The notes beneath the pieces are model-generated. The model was not told the DNA's origin. It ran no database searches and worked only from the letters and a program-made list of their open reading frames with translations. The position numbers and the translations under genes are program-made. Shown piece by piece: positions 1 to 12,305 of a DNA stretch of 64,000 nt; position 1 is the stretch's first letter; each line of letters opens with the position of its first letter. The stretch is from Cymbidium sinense (taxonomy: Eukaryota; Streptophyta; Magnoliopsida; Asparagales; Orchidaceae). The stretch is taken from contig CM038214.1 in assembly GCA_021442155.1 (NCBI GenBank), positions 139,228,040 to 139,292,039 on the forward strand. The letters run 5' to 3'.

Positions 1-400
1 TAGAGCGCTACTATGTGAGTGCCGCTTGGGTGGTTGGTGTGGATCATATGTGTATTTGACATTGGTGGCATTGCCTAGTAGTATGCAATCTTTGATCATC
101 GATGTAAGAGTATCCTCTCTGATCTAGGCTTTCATATTTTGGACAGATTGGTCTTCTACATAATCTTGAGTGTACGATCATAATCTTAAGGGCTTCATGC
201 TTGTCTAAACAACATAACCATATATGATTGAAAGACCATCTAACAAGACACCATCAACAAGAGCATAGGAAAGTGCTCTTGATCATCTTATATAGGCTTG
301 GGACTTCTCTTGAGGTAGTTTCCTTTATTTAGTAATCCATGAATGGTTGCCACCAATCTAACTCCTCATCCTTCTTGGCAATGGTGACCTCCCGAGAGTA
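1..400 (-). pseudogene. integrase N-terminal zinc-finger region and linker (E1 remnant)
   Basis: The first 130 bases match the E4 stretch at 34,570-34,690, which encodes the end of the HHCC zinc-binding domain (a YYWPSM...DVARRC-type motif) just before the integrase core. Bases 130-400 match the E4 linker between archaeal-type RNase H and integrase. The integrase core would lie off the left edge of the window. Stops and indels occur throughout. Confidence is moderate because the match is nucleotide-level to sister copies rather than a long clean reading frame. Confidence 0.6.
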
Positions 401-900
401 CTTTGATGAGTTTAATATCGACAAAGGATAAGAATTATCTATTTTGGACTTTTATTGATATGGACGCATCCTCTAGACATGCCAACTCCATGGTAAGCTT
501 GGCTAAAGAATACACTACAGCATTCTCTCCTCGAGGAATCTTAAAAATGGTAACCTCTAGGATTTAGGCTAACAACTCTATGGTGTACTTATGGTAGTGA
601 TAGACCATAGACTTTTTAACTTTATAGGATCCAGTGATTTGGTTGATAACAAGCTAAGAACCCCCAAAGATGTTGATGTTCTGGATGCTTAGAGTAACGC
701 TAACTCTGATAATCGAGCCTCATATTCAGCCTTCATTAGTGCATTGTTGATATGAGAATCTCATAACATCATGGTCTAGAGTTAAGAGATCTATTCCTAC
801 CCCTACCTTTCTTGGAATAGTAGATTATGATTCTTCTCCTCCTTAAGAGAAAGACAAACCATCAAAGTACATCTCCTAGTGGTGAATTCTAGTATCCCTT
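400..900 (-). pseudogene. archaeal-type RNase H domain (aRNH), E1 remnant
   Basis: This block is collinear with 51,239-51,775 in E3, where the minus strand shows YFDG, then NNEAEYEALIASLE, GDSQLVINQ-like and a C-terminal PRGENAVADAL motif. In known Tat-lineage elements this extra RNase H lies between RNase H1 and integrase and is absent from most other plant Ty3/gypsy lineages. Here the matching bases for the AEYEALI and DSQLVIN motifs lie near 650-760, and the ADAL-type end near 500-540. Multiple stops and small indels break the frame. Confidence 0.6.
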
Positions 901-1089
901 AAGTTCATGATTTTTTTTCATCAGGGAGATCATCACTAATTAAAGAGTCAGCATGAAATGGGTGTGCTCCTAAGAAATCTACTAGTGCTTATCCTTTCAT
1001 CGCACGGAGGGGTATGAAAGTAATGTCAAACTGTGAGAGGATCATGGACCATCATGCCAACCATCCGGATAGCATCGGCTGTGCCATTA

Positions 1090-1503
1090 GATACTTTAGA
1101 GGACTGATCCTAGAGATTAATTTCACCTTATGTGAAAGCATGTAATGTTGTAGCTTTTGGAATGTAAAGATTAAAACTAGGCATGCTTCTCAATGCGTGG
1201 ATAATTAGCCTCAATAAGGATTAGATGACAACTGAGGTAGTAGGGTGCATTTTCCTTCCCTTCATCATTGGCTTGGGCTAACAAAGTACCAAAGGAGTCA
1301 TCTAAAGTAACAGTGTAAAGTATGAGTAGCTTGTTCAGGATAGGGGCTACTAGAATTGGTGGTGTCATCATGTAATGCTTGATGTCTTTGAAGGCATGCT
1401 CACACTTGTCATTCCACTTGAACTTGGCATCCTTTTTAGTAAGTGTTGAGAGTAACTGACATCTTCTTGATAGATTAGATATAAAGCATCTTAGATATGA
1501 CAA
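1090..1503 (-). pseudogene. RNase H1 domain and RT connection (E1 remnant)
   Basis: An open stretch of about 108 codons on the minus strand (1177-1503) covers the RT-RNase H connection and the first part of RNase H1. Its N-terminal half has a FKWNDKCEHAFKDIK motif typical of the region after the RT thumb in Ty3/gypsy pol. Its C-terminal half has DDSFGTLLAQ, then YYLS and NYPRIEKHA, as in Ty3/gypsy RNase H1. The frame closes soon after. In an active element this domain degrades the RNA strand of RNA-DNA hybrids. Confidence 0.75.
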
Positions 1504-1539
1504 CTGCCTTTAGAATGATCTGAGTTGAGTTAAAATTTT

Positions 1540-2235
1540 AAGGGGGGGCATTTTTAATATTGGCTATATATTCTCTAGATAGATTTTGATTCCCTTATGT
1601 CAAACAACAAATCCAAAGAAATTTTTTTGAAGCTACTCTGAATGCACACTTTAGGCGGTTCAATTTGAAGTTAAATTGACTTAACTATTCAAAAACTACT
1701 CTCAAGTCAAAGAGATGATTTTCCTTTTCTCTACTTTTGACCATGAGATCATCAACATAGCACTCGACTTGTTGATGAATCAGTTCATCAAAGAATTGAT
1801 TCATAGCTCACTATAATGTAGCATCGGCATTTTTAAGGCTAAAAGGCATGACCTTATAGCAATAGATTCTGATCGGGGATCCAAAAATTGTGTTTCTTTC
1901 ATCTTAAGGGGCCATCTTTATTTGGTTATATCCAGATGAGCCATCCATGAAAGAGAATCTTGAGATGAGGCAATCTCCACCATCGCTGGATTGGTGGAAA
2001 TTTGTCTTTTGGACATGCCTTATTTAAATCCTAAAATCGATGCATATGTAAATTTGGCCATTCTTTTCTTAATTGGGATGACGGCTAACTAGGTAGGGTA
2101 TTTTTCTTTTAAATGACATCGATCAAATAAAGGGCCCTTGAGATGAAAAAACACAATTTTTGGATCCCATAATCTATTGACTTGAAATAATATTGTTCTA
2201 TGTCTGCACGTAGGGCTTGCCTAATAGGGTTAGCA
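1540..2235 (-). pseudogene. reverse transcriptase core (E1 remnant), YVDD retained
   Basis: The minus strand shows the RT palm in pieces. An FMDGSSGYNQ-type motif lies near 1915-1960. The catalytic box YVDD is intact at 1748-1759 in a CYVDDLMVKS context. Finger-domain residues lie towards 2235, but the VKKKNGQIR part seen in E3 and E4 is largely lost. Several stops and frameshifts separate the parts, so the enzyme could not be made. The order RT then RNase H1 then aRNH then integrase matches the Tat lineage. Confidence 0.75.
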
Positions 2236-2600
2236 GTAGGCTTTATTGTTAGTTTATGGACCACTATGTTAAGAGCCAATCTAGGTATCTCTTCATAACT
2301 AAATGCAAAGTAATCCTTAAACTCAATCAATAGCTTAAATAAGTCATTGGTTTCAATTTCATTCAACAAAGAACTAATATATGTCAGGCGTGGATCTTCT
2401 TTAGTTCCTAAGTTGATTTCCATGAGCTCGTCAATGATTGACTTGATCTCTTGTTCAAACTCTGGCGGTGCATCTTTTACTTCAAAATCATCTGGATCAT
2501 CTAAAGTTTCTAAGCATAGCTCCTCATATGAGTTAATGTTATTTAAAAAAACCAATAAAATTCTAAATGATGGTGATGACTTAGCAGTAATCATCATCAT
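2109..2600 (-). pseudogene. protease-RT linker with INLGT motif (E1 remnant)
   Basis: A 163-codon open stretch on the minus strand. Residues about 60-65 read EINLGT, followed about 40 residues later by a FKDYFAFSYEEIPRL segment and then VVHKLTIKP...PIRQ. This order (INLGT, F..F.WSY.EMPGL, V.H.L, P.KQ) is the familiar lead-in to the reverse transcriptase of Tat/Ogre elements. The last 30 or so residues run out of the RT frame. It overlaps the RT entry at its low-coordinate end because the linker and the RT fingers are one continuous polyprotein. Confidence 0.75.
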
Positions 2601-3540
2601 CGACTGGACCCACTGTACCGAATCCTAGTCTCGGTCTTGATTGAGAGCTTTTGCAATCATCATCATGGACCCATTCTGAATCTTTGAGATTGCAATTTTC
2701 TTCCATATTCCTTTGAAGTACCTGTGGGATTAACCCTTTCTTTGCTAAATTATCAACACAAGGCATGTACCAATCAAAAAGTAATTCTATTAAATATTTA
2801 TATGAATCATCCTCAAGTTTTGCAATAACTTCTTGAGGATGATCTCCTAGAAAGAACCTGAGTCTTCACACAGGGATGACTTAGAGCTTCCTTAACTACC
2901 AAACCCTCGACTTTTGAAGGAAAAGTGGGTTAGAGCTAAGTTCTCAACTAATACTATTTCACATATAAATTTGGATAAACTTATGCTTTGCTTTAGAGCC
3001 TGATCTTCAATGCTACCTGGCTCAAGTTTCACCTCCGAAGGAATCTACTACTAAGAAGAGCTGGCTGGTGTGCTAACCATATAAGACTCATCCTATGAAC
3101 TAGATTCTAAATCTATATAGATAGCAGGTGTACTCCTGGTAGCTAGGACATATCTTATATTAGGTTGCTAATAAGGAGGTTTTCCACCCCTCGGACTGCC
3201 TCTGAACAGGCCTTTTCCTCTGCCTGGTGGAGGTCAGGTCATCCTACCCATATGTTCGAATGGAGTAACAGCGTGGGTGGAATCTAATGTCATGCTCCAC
3301 TTCCTCCTTCAAGTCTATTTCTACTCCCTTTTATTTTTATTTTTCATTTTCTCTTTCTTTTTATTTTTCTTTTCTTTTATTTTTATTTTTATTTTTAAAC
3401 TTTGGCCAAGTTTGTAAGAATAGACTTGTTGATTTTGAGGGAGGTAGTAAGTCGCATCCTCATATATGCTGACCTCGTGAACTATAAATGGCTTGAGATC
3501 TCCTTTGACACAATAGATGATCCCACCTCTCACAAACTTC
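2600..3540 (-). pseudogene. protease-RT spacer with lysine-rich tract (E1 remnant)
   Basis: Spacer part of the pol polyprotein, matching 36,800-38,060 in E4 and 53,300-54,360 in E3. It holds a GFGTVGPVDDDD-type stretch (2581-2660), a basic PPPGRG-like patch near 3190-3240, and a pyrimidine tract at 3329-3398 that reads as lysine-rich on the minus strand. No enzyme domain is recognised. The open stretch on the plus strand here (3287-3472) is a shadow of the tract. Confidence 0.5.
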
Positions 3541-3694
3541 ATACACTGATGTAGAGAGGATGGAACTATGTTGTTCTTATGTATCTATGGTCTCCCAAGC
3601 AAAGCATTGAAAGATGTATCCAAGTCTTAATATGAAACTTTTCTTTGGTCTTCCAATCATCTATCTCTAAGAGCAACACTATGGAGCCTAGGCC
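3540..3694 (-). pseudogene. aspartic protease, C-terminal part (E1), cut by E2
   Basis: Matches 38,040-38,180 in E4 and 54,370-54,530 in E3, where the minus strand encodes the part of the retroviral-type protease after the active site. The sequence stops matching at 3694, where the E2 LTR begins. On the far side of E2 the match resumes at 9968, but about 150 bases are missing. The lost piece includes the active site (E4 equivalent 38,267-38,302). Confidence 0.55.
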
Positions 3695-5199
3695 TATTTT
3701 ACCTCATTTTTGAGATTGATTCAATCTTCCATCTTAGACTTAGAGTCTTCTAGACACTAAGACTTCCCATAAGTCATAAGACTATTAATTAGGTAAACAC
3801 TCAACCTAAGCCTAAAGACTTAGAAAGGTTAACCATAGGATTAGGTTATGCCTTAGGGATTAGGATAATCCACCTACCCTACAACCAAAATGTAATCCAT
3901 GTTCACCTTCTCAAACCAAACCTCAAGCTCAATTTAAACATCAAATTCAAATCCAAATATAAACCCAAATTCCAAAACCAAATGATTGAAGCCCATGATC
4001 AAATCCAAACTTCAAACCCTTCCTAAGTCATATGACCTATCCCATGGACTTAGCCAAATCTTAATCCAAATCAATCCAAAATCAATTGATTTTCTCATAA
4101 TAAACATATATATTCAATCATCTTCCTAAATATAAATCAGATTTACATTCAAATGATCAAAACTAAATTAAACTAAATCAAATTAAATCAAAACCCTTCC
4201 TAAGCCATATGGCCTATCCCATAGATTTAGCCAAATCTTAATCCAAATCAAGGCAAACTCAATTGACCTTCTCACAAATCAATCATATTTTCAACCATCT
4301 TCACAAATTTAAATGAAATATACATTTAAATCACAACTAAATCAAACCAAATCAAAATCAAAACCTAAGCCACATGACCAAACTCTATGGACTTAGCCAA
4401 ATTCCTTCATTCCAAAACCCAAAATCAATTTATTTTCTCATGAGTCAATCATACCTTCAATCATATTCACAAATATAAATGAAATCTACAATCATCAAGC
4501 TAACCAAAATCAACCTCAAACCCAACTTAACCCTTTTGACTTGAAATGTTCAAATGAACCAAAATCCATTTGAACCAAGCCAATTGCAATTGAATTTATA
4601 TATCAATCCCAAATACATATATAAACTCAACTAAATCAAACTCAACCTAAAATCAAGCATTAAACCATTGGTCCACTTGACCTAAAGTGGCCAATTTGAC
4701 CTATTTGAGTTAAGTTTTAATTCTACCTAAATTGGATTGAACCAAGCCCATCAAAACCTCCCAAGATGATTGTTGATCACCCTAAATTGAAAAATTATCA
4801 CAAATTGCGTCAAACCAAGTCCATCCCTTTATGAACCCAAACTTTACAACTAAGACAAATCCCTTGAAACCAATGATTCATACCAAATCAAAATCAATAT
4901 TTGAATATGACTTGACCCAATTAAGTCAAACCCAATTGGCCCTCTTGACCTAGGTTGACTCAAATTGACATAAAAGACCAAATTAGGTCAAATAAAAATA
5001 TAAGTAAAATTGATTGCAACCAATGTCTCAAGTTCATTCCAAATTGATAGTTGAACTTGACCAAAGCTATGATTGGACCCAATTGAACCCAATTTACCTA
5101 CTAAGCCCAAATTGACCTAAAGGTTCAAGTTGGCCTAAATCAAAACCAAATCCAAATTAATTGAAACCAAAGCCTACAATCATCTTCACTTGGTCAACT

Positions 5200-6350
5200 A
5201 AACCCAAACCAACACCCAAGATAATTTGGCCAATTAGGTCAAATTGGTCAACTTAACCCATTTGACCCAAATTTTTTTCTTAAAGTGATTCATTTTAAGG
5301 TGAAATGTAAGATAATATATTATATGAAAGCATATTAAAATATAATGTACATAACAATATAACTTCACATATATATGGATGTGGTGGTGTATTACTAAAT
5401 GTTATTGTACATTTTACAATCATCTTCACTTGGTCAACTAAACCCAAACCAACACCAACCCAAGATTTGGAAATTAGGTCAAATTGGTCAACTTATTTGA
5501 CCCAAATTTTTTTGCTTAAAGTGATTCATTTTATGGTGAAATGTAAGATAATTTATATAAGCATATTAAAATATAATGTACATATAACTTCACATATATA
5601 TGGATGTGGTGATGTGTTACTAAATTCTATTGTACATTTTACTATGTTTTACTTTTGTTATAAAACATTTGGTCAAAACTCACAAAAATGTTAGTTTGAA
5701 GGTTGAGATGGAAGAATTTGGCCAAATTCACGACATACACCAAGAAGCAACACCAAAATTATTTTGTATCATTTCTAATAGAAAAATATTAATTTTACAT
5801 CCAAAATGAACATTATTCATATATTGAAAATTTTGTTATTTGTTCTTTTAAGTGATTCTAATAAGGTGTAATGTTAGATAATATATTATATTATAGCAAA
5901 TTATAGTATAACATTATATATTATAATATAATATAGTGTTATAATTCACTATAATAAGTTTAGCATGATATTGTATAATTAGTTTGAGCTTTCACCATCA
6001 CAAATCATAAAATATTGATTTCAATGTTAAGATGATGTAATTTGAAGGAATACATTGTTAGCTTTTGGTTGAAGTTTTAAAGGTGTGCAGAAGAGAATAA
6101 ATAATATGATGAGAATTCCATGTCAAGGAAATGGAGGGAGATTCGCTAGGGATCGACATGCATTGGACATGACATGTGAGGGTCTATGTCGGGCATGAGG
6201 AAAAAATATGTTGGGGATATGGTTTGAATTTGATTTGATTATATGATTTATGGAAAGAAGATCAGGGGATAAGAATCTAAACCAAACCAACTCCCAACCC
6301 AGAGATTTTGGCCAATTTGGTCAAATTGGTCAACTTAACCCATTTGATCC
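5200..6350. repeat. AT-rich insertion in E2 with repeated flanks
   Basis: A segment of about 1 kb here has no counterpart in the other LTR copies. A flank of about 65 bases that includes GGTCAAATTGGTCAACTTA occurs three times, near 5205-5270, 5445-5510 and 6275-6350. A unit starting GTGATTCATTTTA and including AATGTAAGATAAT occurs near 5284 and 5520, and in a more diverged form near 5852. The first two units lie in a direct duplication of about 240 bases (5175-5415 and 5417-5640). No coding potential or terminal inverted repeat is clear to me. Confidence 0.6.
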
Positions 6351-9260
6351 AAATGATTTCAAATGAGCCAAAATCAAATCTGAGCCAAACTAAACCAAAC
6401 CAATTGAACCAAAACATCCCAAATGATCATATTAACTTGACCAAACCTTTGGTTTGACCCAATTTGACCAATTGTTCTACTTGACCCAACCTAACCCAAT
6501 TTGACCTAAATGAGTCAAATTGGGCCAAACCTAACCAAATCGACTCCAATTGACTTGAAATTTGGGCTAACCCACTTTTGGAACATTTCAAATTTTCCCA
6601 AATCAAATCCAATGCCAAATGATCATTATACTCTTAGGTCAAGGGCATCACATGAGACAAATCACCCATGTAAGTGGTCATTTCCATTCCTTGGCCACTT
6701 GGTACTCTCCCATGGTCCACCTAAGCACCTAGAACACTACCCAACTTAACCCCAAGGGGTTCCTGGTCCATGACCCATGGGAGGTGAAGTAACCTCACCC
6801 TCCCCATTGGAGCATTTGGAACCCATAGGACACCCATGATTTCTCATTAGTAGCCACCTCCACACCTTCAACCAACCAAGCCGAGCCAACTCACCTCCTC
6901 CTGCCACCCACGACTCCCTGAGATGGTTGGACAGCCATTAGAAGCCAAACTCAATCCCACCATTTGATCAAGATGAAGGGGGTATACACCTCCTCATTTC
7001 CATTCAAACACAGAAAAAAAATCATTCCACAAAGCCTTAACTACCCAAGATGAGCTGCGGAGCCATTCCCTAAGCTCCCAAGCTTATTCCTTGTTCAAAA
7101 AATACCATTCCCGTTTGTCCTGAAATAAGACACTCCCATTTTCGACCAAACTTCCCCATTTCTCCATCAAACTCAAATTAACTTTGCATGCACCTTCCCT
7201 AAGCCTCATCGAGCAAGAATGAATCATCTCCCAAGCTTCTTGAGCACCGGAGGTGGGACTTCGATCCAAAGTGAGCTCCAAATCATCAGTTCAAGGCCTT
7301 CTGAGTGAACATTGAGGAATTAATCCAATTTCTTTTCAACAGGCTTCATCTCCACTAGATGAAGCTTCCTCAATTATTTGAACCACTGGTCTTGAGCTCC
7401 GATGAGGTATGCTTCCAAAATTGATCCTTAAGAGAAAATGGGATTTAAATTTTTGAAGAAAACTTGCATCTCGTGTGGTCATGACCATTGGATCCCCTCT
7501 GATCGATGTCATAAAGGTGCGATCCTTAGTTGATCCGAGCTGATAAGCTCGATCAAGAGCAATGGTGGACAAACTACATTCTCCCTCACTCGCATGATGT
7601 TAGATCACACACGATCCATTTCACATGCTCAAAATGAACGATCATGATTAGATCCACTAGATCAACCTAATTTAATCCTATTAAGCTATGGGATTAATCG
7701 TTGCCACTTGATCTTAGATCAAACGGTGGACGAGAGCATCCACTATACACATTAATCGGTCAAAGTATCCAATCATAACCATGTGACGCATGCTAGTGCC
7801 ACGTAACCAATAGGATTAGTTTTAATTTAATTAATTATTTTTAATAGTTGAAACTTATAAAAATCATTGAGAAATAAAAAAATGCAAATAAATACTCATT
7901 TTAAAGGTATTTCAAAAGAAAATTAATTAAAAATGATCTTAACTAATTTTGAATAGTAATTAAGATTTAATTACCAAATTTATTAGCTTAATTACTCCTT
8001 AATCACTTGAGAAATTAATCCAAATTTGATGGGTTAATTTAATGGGATGACCTCTACCTCCCATGATTTTCTTGGGATTTATTTCTCACTTAATTAGGAA
8101 AATTGACTAATTAAATCTTAACTACTCTTTTAAATTAATTAATGATTAATTAATCCCATGGACAATAATAAATTAGTTAAGTTTATTAATTATTGTTCAA
8201 ATAACCTAACTAAGGAATATTGGGACCCCTTTCCCAAGTTCATTTCATGCTTTCTAAAATGAAATTAATTAAGATTTAACTAATTAGTTAATCACTTAAT
8301 CAAATTGAAATCATAATCATCATCACCTTATTAATAAATTATGGGGTAGATCTTTTGGTATTTAATAATCAAAAGGAGTTTAATGAAATTATGGTTAGTC
8401 CACATGTGTGGGAAAATGATAAGAGTAATTAATTAAGACCCTTATTCTAATTAACTATTAATCATGAGTCAATTGCATTTGCCCCTTTATTTCCAAGATC
8501 ATTAAAAGTTTATTTTCCATGCATATCATGTACAATAATTATTTAATTACTTATGGTGACATTGACAAGGGTAATTAATTCATTTAATTAAGGGTTCAAC
8601 TTAATTAACCCATAAAATTAACTTAATTACAATTCATTAAATTAAATCAACTCACTAATGTGGGAATGGGTTTAAAATAACAAGTGATGATTTCTCTTCT
8701 CCTCTTTAAATCAAATCAAATCCTAAACCTAATTAATAAAGAAGGTTTGCTTTGCTTTAAATAATCTTATTTGATTTGATTGTCCTTAAGAACTAGTTTG
8801 GTTGAATGAATCACATGCATATATTTGATTGTACTCTTTCCAATCATGTTAAATTTGGTGTCATTTGAATTCATGCATCCATCTTATCAAAATCAAGTAA
8901 AATAAAATGAATTTTGATTATCTAAGCTTGCATGTATTGATTTAATTTAATATAGCATGGTAATTATCACTATTAAATTTAAATGTATTTTTCAAAAGCT
9001 TACAAATGAATAATAATATGTATTATGATACTAGTTATAAATACATAAGAAATGCATGTACTTATAGCTTAAGTGTATGAAGAGTTCTCTTTCCTATTTA
9101 TGTGTTGATTTATATAAGATTGAATGGTAATGGGTATATAGTGACATCTCGGAACATGAGGTTTAGCTAAAGGAGGTCATCGTTACCACACTTGGTTTAA
9201 CAATGACACGCACCCATTTGATTTCATTCTATGTATTTCAAAGATTAGAATTTGATAGAG

Positions 9261-9264
<4 letters not shown>

Positions 9265-9316
<52 letters not shown>
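9265..9316. repeat. (AT)26 microsatellite
   Basis: A perfect run of 26 AT dinucleotides inside the E2 LTR. The other LTR copies have no comparable run at the matching place, so it expanded after E2 inserted. Confidence 0.97.
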
Positions 9317-9319
<3 letters not shown>

Positions 9320-9967
9320 AATAAAATATATATATGATTCAATCAAACAAAATATACAATCTTTGCATGATTTTCTTTCCCTCATTTATGTATACATCCA
9401 TGTGTGTCAAAGAAAAGCAATAAAGGAATAATTATACATGATTTTCTCGAGAGCTTTAATGAATGATTTGACCCATAACCTATTTCATCATGCATTTAGG
9501 CATAAAAAATCCTAAATCCTCTGTCAAAATGATGTGTCTAAAATGAAATAAAATTTAAAATTTGCATCAATAGATTAAGTCATTCTCATACCACTCATGC
9601 TCTAGTTTCTTAGATAGTGTGTTTAGGACTTTGGTCTTTTCTAATTAAATAACTACCTAGCAATCTTATAATTCATAAGACTGAACTACATGGTTTTAAA
9701 ATTATAGAAGGAGTTAGTCGGTTGCCACTGTAGTATATAAGTTCAAGTCGACAATTTATTCTTTCTGGAGTTAAACCCTTATGTCCACTTGCTTAGATTT
9801 AGTCATGCTTTTACTACTAAAGCTCCCTAGATTTAGAATCTGAGGTAACTATTTCCTTTAGGCTACGAGAATAAATCCTCACCTCTTAGGCATAACCACA
9901 ACCTTGTGTTGGTGGATTATAAGCCCTTGTAATCTAATTAAATTTCAACGAAAAATATATAATGTAA

Positions 9968-10398
9968 AGAGTCAGTTGTGCTCGATTGTCCCTAGGAGTA
10001 AGTCTTCATTGCTGAATGTAACACCTATGATGTCCTTCGTGTGACATGCCTCCTCTTTAATAGTGGTCAACTGAGCTAAGCATATCTCTAGATCAAGTAA
10101 GGCCTAGATTAGAGATTCTCTCATCTCTTTGGATAACACAATGGTGTCGTATATGCTTAACATAGCTTGAAACTTTCTAAGGTGTGCTATGACATTATAA
10201 TCAACTCTGGCTTTGTCATCCACAAGCATATCCATGCATATATGGAGGGGCTATCCTAGGAGAACTTTGCCAAGGTTGACTTCAGACTTCTTGGAATGAT
10301 GAGTTTCTGGAAAGTTTCACCTTTTAATTGGTCATACCTACAATTCTCTTTTGGGATCCTCATAGTCAGTTGACTCAAAGTCAATCTTAAGAGGTGAA
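9968..10398 (-). pseudogene. protease start and gag-protease spacer (E1, resumed after E2)
   Basis: Matches E4 at about 38,345-38,830 base for base in many stretches, for example CTCTTTGGATAA and the AAGAGGTGAACC end. On the minus strand it corresponds to the gag-protease spacer and the first residues of protease. It lies just beyond the E2 LTR, so it is the displaced remainder of E1. It ends at 10,398 where the sequence passes into CCCTAAA-like repeats. The junction shares the bases CCCTAAA or similar with the repeat, which suggests microhomology-mediated joining. Confidence 0.7.
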
Positions 10399-10758
10399 CC
10401 CTAAACACTAAAACCTAAAACCTAAACCCTAAAACCAAAAAATAACCATAAAACCTAAACCCCAAACACTAAACCCTAAACCCTAAAAAGCTAAACCCTA
10501 AAAAGCTAAAAACCTAAATCTAAACTAAATAAAACCTAAAAATAAAATAAATAAAAAAACTTAAATCAAATTAAAATAAAAAAATAAAATAAAAACATAA
10601 ACTAAAATAAATATATTAAACTAAATAAAAATAAAAAATAAACCTAAATAAAACTAAAAAATAAAATAAATAAAAATTAAACTAAATCAACTAAATAAAC
10701 CAAAACCTACTATTTTACTTAATTTAAAAAAAAACCCTAAACCCTAAACCTAAAACTC
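10398..10758. repeat. degenerate telomere-like repeat tract (CCCTAAA), left
   Basis: Starts with CCCTAAACACTAAAACC and contains several ACCCTAAA units near 10,425-10,510. It then decays into A-rich AAAATAAAATAAA sequence (10,510-10,725) and ends with AAACCCTAAACCCTAAACCT (about 10,732-10,755). CCCTAAA is the standard plant telomere repeat, read on the C-rich strand. The tract is too degenerate and internal to be a chromosome end. It begins exactly where E1 gag is cut. Confidence 0.75.
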
Positions 10759-10798
10759 TTGAGCATCTTCTCTCCTCCATTTTTTTTTTTATTTTCCT

Positions 10799-12300
10799 AT
10801 GGAGGCGCATCTCCTTTGTGGCTTTTCTTATGGACATTTTGGCTGGTACTTCATTTCGACGGCTTAACTCAGCCTTCGGCTTCTCCTATCATGTGCCACT
10901 ATTGATCATGGTTGTGTTCATTGCTTCCCATGGGGAAATCCTGAGATTTTGGCTGCACCCATTAAAGTTTATGACTCCTTGGGGCTCTCTAGATTAAATC
11001 AATCGTTGGCATAAAAATTCTTCAAGGATGTTCTTGCTGGTAAGGCCAATTGTGCTGGTGAGTCTCTCGAGCTTATCTCTACCTCCTTCCAAGGTGTAGC
11101 ACAATAATGTGTTTTGATTTGGTTATGTAAAGGCTTCATAAAACCCTTTGAATTCACATTGAGGGTGAATTTGCTGTCATCCTACTTTGAAGAATATTCA
11201 ATCATTTTTCCATAGCTTGAAACTCTCTGGTATTTTTTCTATTGGATTGATCGATTCTCATCATGTCTTCATTCAGATTTCAAATGACTTAGATTATTCT
11301 CGGGTTTTTTTTCTCGATGCTCATATTTTGTTTTCAATTGTTAGATGTGATTGTTAAAATGGATGCCGAAGTTTTGATATTAAGAAATCTCCATTGTTCC
11401 AATTTGGATCTCTCTTCCCAATTTGTGTGTCCATTTCATTAATCATGAGTTTCTATTTACTGTGGGTGCACTATTCGATCATCCTCTTCAAGTTGATCAG
11501 GTGACTGCTTCTAATAGTAGGCCATCTGTTGCTCAAATTTTAGTTGATTTGGATATATCAAAAACATTTCCAAAGGAAATTTGGCTAGGATATGAGAAAT
11601 ATGAATATTTGTGAAAAGTCAATTTTGAGAATTTTACTAGTTTTTGTTCCCATTGAAAAATTCATGGTCATGGAGTTTTGGGTTGCTTTGTGGTTCATCC
11701 TCACCTTAAGAAACCCAAACCCATGCATAATAACTTAGATCCCAACCTTAAGGTGCCCTTGGTTAAACCATAGAAAGTTGTTCCAATGGATAACTCTTTA
11801 CCGTAGGGTTGCCTTGATCCTCCCACGCTCCTTTCGATAACAGCTCTTAAGCATCACCATTGATGTCACTCATGTTAATAAGGATGCATTACCTTATAAT
11901 AGGCCTATCCATTTGAATCACATATTGGTAATAATATGGACAATAATATGTTTTCAAAACTGTGGATGATGATTCTATCCCAAATGATTCCATTCCTACT
12001 TTATCACCTTTAATTGATGAAAATGTGATCCTTCATGAGGGCTTGAATGGTGATCAAACTAATAATAAAGTTTCTAATCCTGATTTTGTCACTTGTTATT
12101 TAAACAGTTCTAATCCTTCTCCTGCTTCTTCATCTAATGTTGAACTGATTTCTAATCTAATTTTGCAAAATAATAATGATTTGGAAGAAGGTTAAGTGGC
12201 CTGCAATGATGTTTTAAATGTGCAACCTTATTCCAAGAATATCCCTGAACAATCTCTATCAGATGGTGATGTTGTGGATATGACTAATAAATTTCAGCAT
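10799..12300 (+). pseudogene. LINE (plant L1) ORF1 fragment with DUF4283-like and zinc-knuckle regions
   Basis: ORF1 of plant L1 retrotransposons encodes a nucleic-acid-binding protein with a DUF4283 domain followed by a CX2CX4HX4C zinc knuckle. A candidate start is the ATG at 10,799. The clearest part is the open stretch 11,423-11,614, with FINHEFLFTVGALFDHPLQVDQ, SRPSVAQ and LDISKTFP motifs. The zinc knuckle follows in the same frame at 11,645-11,686, but its second Cys codon is a TGA stop (11,654-11,656), and a TGA near 11,612 probably replaces Trp. A low-complexity Asn/Ser-rich tail is open at 11,962-12,195. No ORF2 (endonuclease or RT) is present. Both ends abut telomere-like repeats. 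Confidence 0.7.
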
Positions 12301-12305
12301 TTCTA

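Larger units (their letters stand above)
1..3694 (-). mobile_element. E1: degraded Ty3/gypsy Tat/Ogre-like element, internal part
   Basis: Interior of an old LTR retrotransposon read on the minus strand. Going up in coordinate it holds the integrase N-terminal region, archaeal-type RNase H, RNase H1, reverse transcriptase, the long RT-protease linker and the start of protease. Each block aligns by eye with the same blocks in E4 (34,560-38,190) and E3 (50,983-54,520). It enters from outside the window and is cut at 3694 by the E2 LTR. The rest of its protease and gag resumes at 9968. All reading frames are broken, so it is not functional. Assignment to the Tat/Ogre group rests on the second RNase H domain and on the INLGT linker. 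Confidence 0.8.
3699..9967 (+). mobile_element. E2: truncated solo LTR of the same family, opposite orientation
   Basis: This stretch is the reverse complement of the LTRs at 12,745-19,361, 23,549-31,287 and 43,018-50,982. It starts with TTACCTCATTTTTGAG at 3699, matching the LTR 5' end TGACCTCATTTTTAGA, and runs through the TTGACC-rich zone to bases 9893-9967, which match the reverse complement of 43,590-43,690. The last 0.55 kb of the LTR is missing. No internal element sequence adjoins either side, so it is a solo LTR or the relic of an element lost by deletion. It carries an AT-rich insertion (about 5270-6300). Without a far end no target duplication can be read. Confidence 0.8.

Noticed and set aside
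5275..6250. A MITE or other named small DNA transposon
   Set aside because: I could not find terminal inverted repeats or a target duplication; only repeated flanks are visible.
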